A DNA stretch of 7,413 bases from Bacteroidota bacterium (lineage in GTDB: Bacteria; Bacteroidota; Bacteroidia; AKYH767-A; JABDAW01): assembly GCA_023251595.1 (NCBI GenBank), contig JAHEYM010000188.1, forward strand, positions 1 to 7,413. The letters are read 5' to 3'. Shown one piece after another: positions 1-6,921 of this stretch; the first letter of the stretch is position 1, and each line of letters opens with the position of its first letter. Position numbers and translations under genes: made by a program. The notes under the pieces are model-generated. The model saw only the letters and a program-made list of their open reading frames with translations. It had not been told where the DNA came from and made no database searches.

Positions 1-256
1 GGGGCTTGGGTTGTATGGAATTGTATTTAACGTATAATATTGCGCTAAAATATTTGTGGAAATTAAGTTGCATAAACTCAAAATGAGTAAAAATCGAATA
101 ACTGAAGGTAATATCAGTTTCAAGATGAAGAATTTAAGCGAATCTAAACTAATTTTGGTGCCAATTAAATGATATTTGTCAGGTTTTAAAGAAAAATTTT
201 CAAGTTATCATCATTCAACAACACCCCTCTATACTGCTGGATTTGTGCCAACTCTA
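1..256. other. AT-rich region with no convincing gene
   Basis: This stretch is AT-rich with frequent stops in all frames. The only start-to-stop frame worth mentioning is a 29-codon one at 83-172 (+), starting MSKNRITEGN and ending LILVPIK. Its frame is open upstream only to about position 38. It has no ribosome-binding signal, and I cannot assign it to a family with any confidence. It may be chance, or the decayed end of a gene. No tRNA-like cloverleaf, rho-independent terminator or clear promoter was seen. Together with the repeat at 257-334 this fills the gap before the first supported gene. Confidence 0.6.
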
Positions 257-334
257 CCCTCACCCTCAATCCCTCTCCCGAGGGGAGAGGGATATCTACC
301 CCCTTCTCCCAAGGGAGAAGGGCCGGGGATGAGG
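257..334 (+). repeat. GC-rich double-hairpin intergenic repeat, copy 1
   Basis: This is a 78-bp GC-rich island in AT-rich surroundings. It starts CCCTCACCCTC and ends GGCCGGGGATGAGG, so the ends form an imperfect inverted repeat. Inside are two strong hairpins. The first pairs 271-279 (CCCTCTCCC) with 283-291 (GGGAGAGGG). The second pairs 301-310 (CCCTTCTCCC) with 313-322 (GGGAGAAGGG), perfect over 10 bp with only AA between. A near-identical copy in the same orientation lies at 5365-5442. The design resembles a REP- or MITE-like non-coding repeat that folds into a cruciform. It encodes nothing recognisable and has no U-run to make it a classical terminator. It sits just upstream of the promoter-like site and start of the beta-propeller gene. 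Confidence 0.85.
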
Positions 335-375
335 CAGGAGCTTCATGTTTTATGCAGTTACTTTCTTAAAAAGCC

Positions 376-383
376 TATTTTTG
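376..383 (+). promoter_or_regulatory. Putative Bacteroidota -7 element for the beta-propeller gene
   Basis: TATTTTTG is an exact match to the Bacteroidota -7 consensus TAnnTTTG. The region about 20 bp upstream (about 348-354, TTTTATG) only partly matches the TTTG -33 element, so the call is tentative. Transcription would begin near 390, giving a leader of about 12 nt before the ATG at 402. This placement fits the start at 402 and would exclude the in-frame ATG at 345, which lies upstream of the element. Confidence 0.4.
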
Positions 384-401
384 CCTCACTATATCCTTCA
401 A

Positions 402-2723
402 ATGAATAAATATTTATTATTATTCTTTTTAATAATTATTACTCGGCTAATTGCACCCAGTGAGCTATCTGCTCAACACGTCCTTCCCAATGGTCCCAAA
501 CCCTTTCCTGTCAAAGGGAAGCCGCCCTTAGCAAATCCTTTTTCACCCATTTGCAAAACACCCGGTAAATATTCATCTCATTGGGTAAATATGGGTCCAG
601 ATAGTTTTCCTACGCAGAGTATGGGAATTGTCGTCAGTATTTGGCCTGACCCGAATGATCCCGATCGTGTGCTGGCGGGAACCAATTCAGGCGGACTTTT
701 CCGATGTACTAATGCCACGCAGGAATTTCCGCAGTGGCGCTGTATTACAGATAGTTCCCGACTTCCCTGTTTGGGTGTGCAGGACGTCATAGCCGATCCC
801 TCGGGAGAATATATATATATGGCGACAAGAGTTTTAGTGATGGGAAGAAAACCCGGTTCAGGATACGGTGGCGGATATGGAATCGGTGTGGTAAAATGCA
901 AAGACGGATTATCAGAAAATCCGCATTGGGAAACGACTTCTTTAAATTTCCCTCCGTCAAGTGAGACAGCGGTGGTCAGACTTAAAATGCATCCTGTAAA
1001 TTCAAATATTATATATGCTTGCGCGGGCTCACATATATACAAGACCACAGATGGATTTACTTCGAAAAGTTTTTTGGAAGATATGAATCTTCCTACCACC
1101 GATAAAAATCAAACCTTCCGCTACGTAGCGTTTGCACAAGACGATCCATTGACAGTATTTGTAGCTGGTGATGAATTATGGAAATATAATCCACTGACAT
1201 CATGGCAAAAATTAAAATTGGCTAATCCGCAATCGGGCTCAGTCGATATTGCGTCAAATAAATTCGGATTATATGTTTTTTATCATAATTCAGATGGTCG
1301 CTTTTTTATTGATTTATCCACTGATAACGGAAATACATTTAAAACAATCACTTACCCCCGAACCCCTGCTATATTAAATTATGAATATCGTGTAAATTCT
1401 GAAAATCCCGACATAATGTATTGGGGTGAAGGTCAGGGAATATTAAAGAAATCGGTAAATGCCGGAAAAGATTGGGGGTATATTACCAATTACGCACCTA
1501 CTTCACCTTACCATGGAACTTCAACACACGGTGACATCCGCGTTATTAAATTGATGAGATCTTCCAAAGATGGGAAAAACGATATAATTTATGCAGGAAC
1601 CGACGGTGGAATATTATATAGTGAAAAAACAGATTCTGTTTCGGGCGAAACTATATGGAAAAATATTACGGGACATGGATTAAACATCGCGCATTTTTAT
1701 GATATAAATGTTCATCCCACCAATCCAAATATTATGGCTGGTGGAAATGCAGATAACGGTTTCATGACTTATAATTCCGGCAGCTGGCATGATGATGTTT
1801 TGTGCGATGGATATACCTGTGTATTTAATCAACTTCACCCCGATACTATTTATGGAACTGCCAATTGTGGTTCGAATGCCCTGTTCCGTTCTGTCGATGC
1901 AGGAAAAACCTGGAAAGGAATTAATATGCCCAATTCGCCCTCCAGAGCGGTTCGTCCCATCCAGTCAGACCGAAACGGATATATATATGTAGGTTGTCAC
2001 GACATATACAGAACACTTGATACCGTCACCTCTAAAAAAAATCATTTAAATTGGGAACGAATATCAGATTTTACCGGAGAAAATGATGTTCCGATTTGCC
2101 ATACATTAACAGCAATCGGACTTTCTTCCTCAGACAGCACCGTATTTTATGCAGGTTTCGGTGATCCGACAAACAATATTGATCAATCCACTTTAAGCAA
2201 AGACTGTTCGTGGACTGCCGCAGAAAATCGTTGTCCGGGCGAGCAACTTTGCCCGCTCTCGAACAAACTATTTGTGAAAAAGAAAGGACACTGGTCCGAC
2301 ATCAGTTCCGGTCTGGAGGGAGTTAGAAAAACAGTCATCACCTCTATAGTCGTCGATCCTCTTCATCCGGAACGGGTTTGGGTCACTTTTGGAGGTTTTT
2401 CCGCTTCATCAAAGAACAAAGTCATGTTCTCGTCAGACATGGGACGGAATTGGAAAGACTTTTCCGAGGGTCTTCCTGACTTTGCTGCCGACTGCATGGT
2501 GTATGAAAACGGCAGTAACGACGGACTTTATCTCGGTACGGATGTCGGAGTGTTTTACCGTAATAGCAGTCTGACAAATTGGGAATGTTTCTCGGAAAAT
2601 CTCCCGGTTGTGATCGTTAACGCACTGACAATCATCGACTCCACAAAGGAAATTGTTGGGGCAACGCATGGTCGGGGAATCTGGAAATCACATTTGGTAG
2701 AAGGTACATTTCACCAAAAATAG
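402..2723 (+). CDS. Secreted BNR/sortilin-like beta-propeller protein
   Basis: The product is 773 residues. Residues 1-25 form a clear signal peptide: MNKY, a hydrophobic run of L, F and I, then a likely cut after SAQ. The rest is repeated beta-propeller blades like those of the sortilin/VPS10, BNR and GH74 folds. Asp-box-like motifs (S-x-[DN]-x-G-x-x-[WF]) are seen at about 306-313 (STDNGNTF), 351-358 (SVNAGKDW), 497-504 (SVDAGKTW) and 677-684 (SSDMGRNW). Phrases such as HPVNSNIIYA, HPTNPNIM and DPLHPERVWV recur in the manner typical of these blades. The protein ends with GATHGRGIWKSHL, where many Bacteroidota relatives continue into a T9SS sorting domain; here only about 8 residues follow. 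The start at 402 is preferred over the in-frame ATG at 345 because it gives a proper signal peptide and lies after the promoter-like site. It is probably exported, to the periplasm or outer surface. The substrate or partner is unknown, and no catalytic residues could be assigned. A cysteine cluster at about 602-617 may form disulfides. Confidence 0.85.
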   Translation: MNKYLLLFFLIIITRLIAPSELSAQHVLPNGPKPFPVKGKPPLANPFSPICKTPGKYSSHWVNMGPDSFPTQSMGIVVSIWPDPNDPDRVLAGTNSGGLFRCTNATQEFPQWRCITDSSRLPCLGVQDVIADPSGEYIYMATRVLVMGRKPGSGYGGGYGIGVVKCKDGLSENPHWETTSLNFPPSSETAVVRLKMHPVNSNIIYACAGSHIYKTTDGFTSKSFLEDMNLPTTDKNQTFRYVAFAQDDPLTVFVAGDELWKYNPLTSWQKLKLANPQSGSVDIASNKFGLYVFYHNSDGRFFIDLSTDNGNTFKTITYPRTPAILNYEYRVNSENPDIMYWGEGQGILKKSVNAGKDWGYITNYAPTSPYHGTSTHGDIRVIKLMRSSKDGKNDIIYAGTDGGILYSEKTDSVSGETIWKNITGHGLNIAHFYDINVHPTNPNIMAGGNADNGFMTYNSGSWHDDVLCDGYTCVFNQLHPDTIYGTANCGSNALFRSVDAGKTWKGINMPNSPSRAVRPIQSDRNGYIYVGCHDIYRTLDTVTSKKNHLNWERISDFTGENDVPICHTLTAIGLSSSDSTVFYAGFGDPTNNIDQSTLSKDCSWTAAENRCPGEQLCPLSNKLFVKKKGHWSDISSGLEGVRKTVITSIVVDPLHPERVWVTFGGFSASSKNKVMFSSDMGRNWKDFSEGLPDFAADCMVYENGSNDGLYLGTDVGVFYRNSSLTNWECFSENLPVVIVNALTIIDSTKEIVGATHGRGIWKSHLVEGTFHQK

Positions 2724-2734
2724 CCCATTCTATT

Positions 2735-2750
2735 AAAAATGAACATTTTT
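2735..2750. other. Short AT-rich palindrome between the propeller gene and rpsP
   Basis: AAAAATG and CATTTTT form a perfect 7-bp inverted repeat around a 2-nt centre, starting 12 bp after the propeller stop codon. A U-rich stretch follows on the plus strand, so it could be a weak terminator. It also abuts the proposed -33 element of the rpsP promoter, so it could be a protein-binding site. The stem is nearly all A-T, so a chance palindrome in AT-rich DNA is a real alternative. Confidence 0.25.
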
Positions 2751-2751
2751 G

Positions 2752-2783
2752 TTTGATTAATTCCTCAATTTTTATCACCTTTG
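2752..2783 (+). promoter_or_regulatory. Putative Bacteroidota promoter for rpsP-rimM
   Basis: TTTG at 2752-2755 is followed, after 20 bp, by CACCTTTG at 2776-2783, which matches the TAnnTTTG -7 consensus at all but its first base. Both motifs and their spacing agree with the known Bacteroidota housekeeping sigma factor promoter. Transcription would begin near 2790, giving a leader of about 40 nt before the rpsP start. There is no purine-rich Shine-Dalgarno sequence near the ATG, only A-rich sequence, as is usual in this phylum. Confidence 0.5.
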
Positions 2784-2832
2784 CACCCCCTTATGGCAGA
2801 CATGAGGAGTTCAACCTAAATAAAAACCGGAA

Positions 2833-3390
2833 ATGCCAGTAAAAATCAGACTTTCAAGACACGGTAAAAAAGGCCGTCCCCTTTACCACATCGTTGTTGC
2901 CGACTCACGTTCGCCGAGAGATGGAAAATACATCGAGAAAATTGGAACCTACAATCCGGTTGGAGCTGTGGTTTCAGTGCAACTCGATAGTGAAAAAGCG
3001 CTTGCATGGTTGAATAACGGTGCGCAACCGACTGATACTGTTCGCACTATACTTTCTGCTCAGGGTGTAATGTTGCAAAAACATCTTGCAAAAGGGGTTG
3101 AAAAGGGATTGTTTAATCAGGAACTTGCTGATCAGAAATTTTCCGAATGGCGTATTCGTAAAGATGACCGTATCAACGAAAAAGCCCGTAAAGTGAAGTC
3201 TTCGCAGGAAGAAATTATCGCGGAACGTTTAAAAGCTGAAAGCAAAGTCCGCGAAGCAAAAGCAAAAGCGCTTTCTGAACGTCTGATCGCTGAATCAGCG
3301 AAAGCGGCAGAAGCTGCAGCACCCGCTCCTGACGGAGAGGTTACTCCTGCTGAATCTGCTGATCAGAACCAAACTCCGGCTGAAAACTGA
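2833..3390 (+). CDS. rpsP: 30S ribosomal protein S16
   Basis: S16 is a small-subunit ribosomal protein that binds 16S rRNA and aids 30S assembly. Residues 1-82 or so carry the S16 core: the N-terminal MPVKIRLSRHGKKGRPLYHI signature, then VVADSRSPRDGKYIEKIGTYNP, and a segment ending in the RTILSAQGVM helix. The protein is 185 residues, about twice the length of the E. coli form. The extra part from about 110 on is a highly charged helical stretch rich in Lys, Glu and Ala (about 110-165), ending in a low-complexity Ala/Pro/Glu tail. Such extended S16 proteins are usual in Bacteroidota. The start is fixed by the universal MPVKIRL beginning. It is the first gene of a probable two-gene unit with rimM, which follows after 46 bp. 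Confidence 0.97.
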   Translation: MPVKIRLSRHGKKGRPLYHIVVADSRSPRDGKYIEKIGTYNPVGAVVSVQLDSEKALAWLNNGAQPTDTVRTILSAQGVMLQKHLAKGVEKGLFNQELADQKFSEWRIRKDDRINEKARKVKSSQEEIIAERLKAESKVREAKAKALSERLIAESAKAAEAAAPAPDGEVTPAESADQNQTPAEN

Positions 3391-3436
3391 TTTCCTTAGC
3401 GCCGTCGCAGCAAATTCTTATTTTGTTAAATTCTAT

Positions 3437-3958
3437 ATGAACAAAGAAGATTGTAGCAGAATTGGTAGCATTGTCAGAACAAACGGTTTTTCAGGAATTT
3501 TTACTGCATTATTAGATTGCTCTCCTGCATCGGGATTTGACTTATCGAAGGCATCGTCAGTCTTTTTGGAAATAAACGGGCAATTAGTTCCTTATTTTAT
3601 TAAAACTATTTCGGGTGAATTTCCACAATACACGCTTCAATTTGATGATGTTTTATCCTATGATGAAGCAAAGAAATTAATTAAATCTCCTATTTTTATT
3701 GAATCGACCTTAATTCTGCGGAAAGAACAAATAACATTAGCTGGAGAAGAAGTAATGGGTTTTGCAGTAAATGATTTACGGGTTGGTTTTATTGGTGAAG
3801 TGTTGGATGTATTGGTTTATCCGATGCAAATATTGCTGAAGGTGAATTATCATACAAAAGAGATTTTAATTCCTGCGATTAAACCGATCATTCAAAAAAT
3901 TGACAGGAGAAAAAAAGAAATATCGGTCGATTTACCGGAAGGGTTTTTGGAAATATAA
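3437..3958 (+). CDS. rimM: Ribosome maturation factor RimM
   Basis: RimM binds the 30S head near S19 and is needed for efficient 16S rRNA processing. The 173-residue length is normal for the family. Residues about 8-98 match the RimM N-terminal beta-barrel, opening with IGSIVRTNGFSG in place of the more common G-x-I-x-x-x-HG-x-x-G, so the usual HG is NG here. Residues about 107-173 form the PRC-barrel: GFAVNDLRVGFIGEVLDVL, then KEILIPAIKPIIQKID and the typical closing DLPEGFLEI. It follows rpsP by 46 bp on the same strand with no visible terminator between, consistent with co-transcription. trmD and rplS, which often follow rimM in other bacteria, are absent here; the next gene is on the opposite strand. 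Confidence 0.93.
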   Translation: MNKEDCSRIGSIVRTNGFSGIFTALLDCSPASGFDLSKASSVFLEINGQLVPYFIKTISGEFPQYTLQFDDVLSYDEAKKLIKSPIFIESTLILRKEQITLAGEEVMGFAVNDLRVGFIGEVLDVLVYPMQILLKVNYHTKEILIPAIKPIIQKIDRRKKEISVDLPEGFLEI

Positions 3959-3965
3959 GAATATT

Positions 3966-3991
3966 GGCTGCGAAGACGCAAAGGCACTAAG
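3966..3991. repeat. Possible dispersed Bacteroidota intergenic phrase
   Basis: The short gap between the convergent rimM and peptidase genes contains GCGAAGACGCAAAGGCACTAAG, read on the minus strand as CTTAGTGCC-TTTGCGTC-TTCGC. It has internal near-repetition of the GCGAAGACGCAAAGGC type. From general knowledge, strings of this kind recur in intergenic regions of many Bacteroidota genomes. Only one copy is present here, so its repeat status cannot be shown from this window. It is GC-richer than the flanking AT-rich sequence, and no convincing terminator hairpin is present in the gap. Confidence 0.35.
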
Positions 3992-4006
3992 AAAAATAGA
4001 TTTGCA

Positions 4007-5332
4007 TTAATCAATAGATCCCATTACAGGCACATTTTTGGGTTTCAGCAATCTTTTCAATTCCAAAATCTTTTCATCCGTCCAGAGATGAAAATATTCC
4101 TTCATATATAAACGTCCGTTTTCAATATAGAGAATTTCCATAGAACTTGTAGTACCTCCCCGGAAATTTTCGACTTTAAAGTGAACAGAAACCATGTCCT
4201 CAATAGCAAAAACGTTCCTGACTTTTTTAGATACATCTTTAATAACTATATATTTATCATAAACTATAATCCGGTTGGCAAATATCAGAAAATATGCCGG
4301 GACTATAAGAAATAACAAAAGATAGAAGAATATACTATTGAGTTCAAAATAATTCATAAAGACAGCCATCAAAATAAAATAAGTGATAAAAATGGCACTC
4401 AGAAAAAAAGTATTGATTTTGTATATAATTCTCGAATTAAAAAGCTCTATTGAACTTTCCACCTCCCAAAGCATCTTCTCAAAACTTTTTTGAGCCGGTA
4501 AAAGTATTTTGAAATCTTCGTTAAGAGGATCCTGTTTTAAAAGAATACATAAATGAAGATAAATCTGCGGAAGTTTCTCTTTAAATTCTTCTGTGGCTTC
4601 AAAGAAATGTTCGACGCATACTGCAAAGAATTCGCGACGGTTGGTGCCTGCATATTTTCTGAGAAATGATGCGCGGTCATTCTGAAGATTCTCATATTCT
4701 TCATTTGCTATTAATGCCCACTTGTCGTAATAATTGCCAAAATAAAAATCAAAATCGCCATCCTCCATTTTATTTTCAAAATCGAGCGCATGCGCCATCT
4801 CGTGAAGTCCGACGTTGTATGTGTCGGTTGGATTTTCATAACCATCCAACAGATCTTTCCATGAAAAAATAATGGTTCCGTTTAAATTAATCTCACCGCG
4901 GTGATAATGTTTTGTTATATTCGAATAATAAGATTCCGGAAAAATGAGGATCGTCTCGAAAGATTCGAAAAGATATTCATCCAAACCAAAAGATACCTGA
5001 ATTGCTGAAGCAGCGATCAGTGTTTTCATCTCGTCAGTAATCTCAAAATCGCCTTTTTTCTCAAAGGTTTTTGCAGCAATAAAATCCTTCACCCGCAAAA
5101 GAAATTTTATTTTTAGCGGAGGCGAAAGTTTATCGTAATAACTAAACTTATTCAGAAGATAAACTTCATATCTATTTCGCATCTTGCCATTGATATTATG
5201 ATGAAAATGGAAGTCGAAATAATCAAAAATCGATTTCAACTGAGCACGGATAATTATTGAAAATCCATATATTAAAAAGCCAAGGAAGGATAAGACAACA
5301 ACTACACCGAAATAATCTGACGCACTTGACAT
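4007..5332 (-). CDS. Membrane-anchored M90/MtfA-type zinc peptidase
   Basis: The product is 441 residues. The middle part (about 45-290) resembles the MtfA / peptidase family M90 domain. It carries the zinc motif HEMAH at 177-181 followed by ALDFE. A likely third ligand, E241, lies in REFFAVCVEHFFE, 64 residues after the first His; E. coli MtfA has a closely similar gap. An intact active site is therefore predicted. E. coli MtfA is a soluble aminopeptidase that binds the Mlc repressor, but this protein differs: a membrane segment at about 8-28 precedes the domain, and two more at about 307-327 and 332-353 follow it. The C-terminal part (about 355-430: RIIVYDKYIVIKD, then VFAIEDMVSVHFKVENF) looks like a small beta-rich, possibly bacterial PH-like domain; that assignment is tentative. 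The substrate is unknown and an Mlc link should not be assumed. The gene converges with rimM. Its start lies 32 bp from hairpin-repeat copy 2, and no clear promoter is seen between them. Confidence 0.8.
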   Translation of the reverse strand: MSSASDYFGVVVVLSFLGFLIYGFSIIIRAQLKSIFDYFDFHFHHNINGKMRNRYEVYLLNKFSYYDKLSPPLKIKFLLRVKDFIAAKTFEKKGDFEITDEMKTLIAASAIQVSFGLDEYLFESFETILIFPESYYSNITKHYHRGEINLNGTIIFSWKDLLDGYENPTDTYNVGLHEMAHALDFENKMEDGDFDFYFGNYYDKWALIANEEYENLQNDRASFLRKYAGTNRREFFAVCVEHFFEATEEFKEKLPQIYLHLCILLKQDPLNEDFKILLPAQKSFEKMLWEVESSIELFNSRIIYKINTFFLSAIFITYFILMAVFMNYFELNSIFFYLLLFLIVPAYFLIFANRIIVYDKYIVIKDVSKKVRNVFAIEDMVSVHFKVENFRGGTTSSMEILYIENGRLYMKEYFHLWTDEKILELKRLLKPKNVPVMGSID

Positions 5333-5364
5333 AGCATAATTTTCCTATATACCTTAGCCTTCAA

Positions 5365-5442
5365 CCCTCACCCTCGATCCCTCTCCCAAAGGAGAGGGAA
5401 GTGGACACCCTTCTCCCTTGGGAGAAGGGCCGGGGATGAGGG
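5365..5442 (+). repeat. GC-rich double-hairpin intergenic repeat, copy 2
   Basis: This is the second copy of the 257-334 element, in the same orientation and of the same 78-bp size to within one base. It starts CCCTCACCCTC and ends GGCCGGGGATGAGGG. Hairpin 1 pairs 5379-5386 (CCCTCTCC) with 5391-5398 (GGAGAGGG). Hairpin 2 pairs 5408-5417 (CCCTTCTCCC) with 5420-5429 (GGGAGAAGGG). Loops and the spacer between hairpins differ from copy 1, while the stems and both ends are conserved, which suggests that structure is maintained. It lies between two minus-strand genes, 16 bp after the stop of the beta-helix gene and 32 bp before the start of the peptidase gene. It would therefore be transcribed into the 3' end of the beta-helix message. 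Confidence 0.85.
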
Positions 5443-5458
5443 CTGAGCCTGCACAATA

Positions 5459-6880
5459 CTATTTTTCTATCACCATTTTCCGTTGGTAAGACGCTGTTGA
5501 AGAAACAGCCTTAACTATATATACACCGGCTGCAAATTGTCGGGTATTTATTTTCATATCCGTATTTCCTTCACCCAAATTATTTTCGAATAATTTCTCC
5601 CCAACTAAATTATAAATGGAAATTACAGTTGGAGAAATTAAATTATTGAAATGAATATTCAGCAGATCGTTTGCCGGATTGGGAAATACATCAAAAACAG
5701 CAGAAACATTAGGATATAAAATATCTGTCGTTATTATCTGAAAACAAATAGAGAATTGGGAAGTGTTATTTAATGTGTCAGTTTGGGTTGCTGTAATAGA
5801 ACTTCCATAAACGATAGAACCCCAATAACTCCAAACTCCTCCCGTGTCAGTAAGCACGGATGCAAACCAGGTCTTCCCTTCGCAACCCGTGCATGAGGTG
5901 TCATAGAACAATTCTACCGATGAATTGGCTGTTGCCGTACCGCCGGCATGAAAAGTAGTTGCAGACAGTATGAGTGGAGCAGCAATTCCATTATTCGCAA
6001 AACCAATATTAATTCCCAAAAGATTATTACAAAAACAACTATTGCGACTGATACGATTTCCATTTCCGCTACCAACATGAATTCCATCTGCAAGATTAAA
6101 TGCGACGACATTGCCTTCACCCGCACCATCACCACCAATAGTATCACCACTGGTTTCAACATCAATTCCATAAGAACTATTTGCGAATGGCAATGTGCCT
6201 GTTGAATCTGTGCCCACACGATTTCCCCGAATACCTGATGGACTGGATCCACCATTAATTACAATTCCTCTTCCCCCATTTCCACTAACCAAATTATTTG
6301 TGATGGTTGCTGAAGCACCTGCTCCGAAAATTGAAATTCCATCTGACAAATTATTGCAGATCGTGCTATTAATTATTTCCCCATGTGCGGAACTACCAAC
6401 GAGATAAAAACCATTTATTCCATTGTTGCTGAGCTTACAATTATCGATGGTCAAATGAACTGCAGAACCAAACAGGTAGATTCCATAATTCCGAAAATTA
6501 CGAACCCAGACCCCAGCGATTTTCGAATCGCTGTTGGCAAAAAAATAAAAACCGGTATCGATGGTGTCGTTATTCTGAACAATGATCTTAGGTTCCGGTC
6601 CTGTGTATCCATTTGGCGGTTGGGTGGAGCCATCGATAAATACATTTTGTACAGAAATATTCGGCAAAACTGTCATCAACCCGATAATTTGAGGAGCAAT
6701 TCCCGGAATATTAAATGCAATCGTATCCAATCCGCTATTGGAATTTGCCTGCGTTATTGCCCAACGAAGCGAAACGCCGTCACTTGTAGTTCCATCCACA
6801 TTGCTTGTAACAGTATATGTTGCTCCATTTAAAAGGTTAACGCTAAATAAGAATGAAAGAATAAGAAGCTGTGTTTTCAT
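5459..6880 (-). CDS. Secreted parallel beta-helix protein with T9SS sorting domain
   Basis: The product is 473 residues. Residues 1-19 are a signal peptide (MKTQLLILSFLFSVNLLNG). Residues about 21-60 match the CSLREA-type opening seen before many such repeats: TYTVTSNVDG, then VSLRWAITQANSNSGLDTIAF, with the first Cys replaced by Val. Residues about 75-300 are right-handed parallel beta-helix coils, with phrases such as ITNNLVSGNGGRGIVI, RGNRVGTDSTGTLPFANS and IGGDGAGEGNVVAFN. About 300-380 is a beta-sandwich-like stretch with a CTGCEGKTW cysteine pair. The last 75 or so residues (from about 397, VFPNPANDLLNIHF, through SIYNLVGEKLF and FAAGVYIVKAV to KMVIEK) are a type A T9SS C-terminal sorting domain. 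The protein should thus cross the outer membrane by T9SS and be attached to the surface or released. No pectate-lyase catalytic residues could be assigned, so a structural, adhesive or sugar-binding role is as likely as an enzyme. Confidence 0.9.
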   Translation of the reverse strand: MKTQLLILSFLFSVNLLNGATYTVTSNVDGTTSDGVSLRWAITQANSNSGLDTIAFNIPGIAPQIIGLMTVLPNISVQNVFIDGSTQPPNGYTGPEPKIIVQNNDTIDTGFYFFANSDSKIAGVWVRNFRNYGIYLFGSAVHLTIDNCKLSNNGINGFYLVGSSAHGEIINSTICNNLSDGISIFGAGASATITNNLVSGNGGRGIVINGGSSPSGIRGNRVGTDSTGTLPFANSSYGIDVETSGDTIGGDGAGEGNVVAFNLADGIHVGSGNGNRISRNSCFCNNLLGINIGFANNGIAAPLILSATTFHAGGTATANSSVELFYDTSCTGCEGKTWFASVLTDTGGVWSYWGSIVYGSSITATQTDTLNNTSQFSICFQIITTDILYPNVSAVFDVFPNPANDLLNIHFNNLISPTVISIYNLVGEKLFENNLGEGNTDMKINTRQFAAGVYIVKAVSSTASYQRKMVIEK

Positions 6881-6921
6881 TGTTATATAAATTAATTGAT
6901 TTTATTTAACTCATAAACTTT

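Noticed and set aside
271..322. Intrinsic terminator at the hairpins of repeat copy 1
   Set aside because: Neither stem is followed by a T-run on either strand, and the whole element recurs elsewhere as a unit, so a repeat explains it better.
345..401. In-frame upstream ATG at 345 that would add 19 residues to the propeller protein
   Set aside because: The added residues (MFYAVTFLKSLFLPHYILQ) would displace a normal signal peptide that begins at 402, and the promoter-like TATTTTTG lies at 376-383, downstream of that ATG.
176..409. 77-codon plus-strand frame
   Set aside because: Most of it is translation through the hairpin repeat; composition is low-complexity Pro/Ser/Gly and it overlaps the start of the propeller gene.
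808..820. AT dinucleotide run as a phase-variation tract
   Set aside because: It is a short run inside a coding region encoding a Tyr-Ile-Tyr blade strand, and a similar stretch at about 1980 encodes the same kind of strand, so coding use explains it.
578..1099. 173-codon minus-strand frame
   Set aside because: It lies wholly opposite the propeller gene, whose signal peptide and blade motifs are convincing; the minus-strand product has no recognisable domain.
5914..6255. 113-codon minus-strand frame
   Set aside because: It is out of frame inside the beta-helix coding region, where the main frame shows clear helix repeats.
6383..6832. 149-codon plus-strand frame
   Set aside because: It is antisense to the beta-helix gene, with irregular Cys/Ile/Arg-rich composition typical of a shadow frame.
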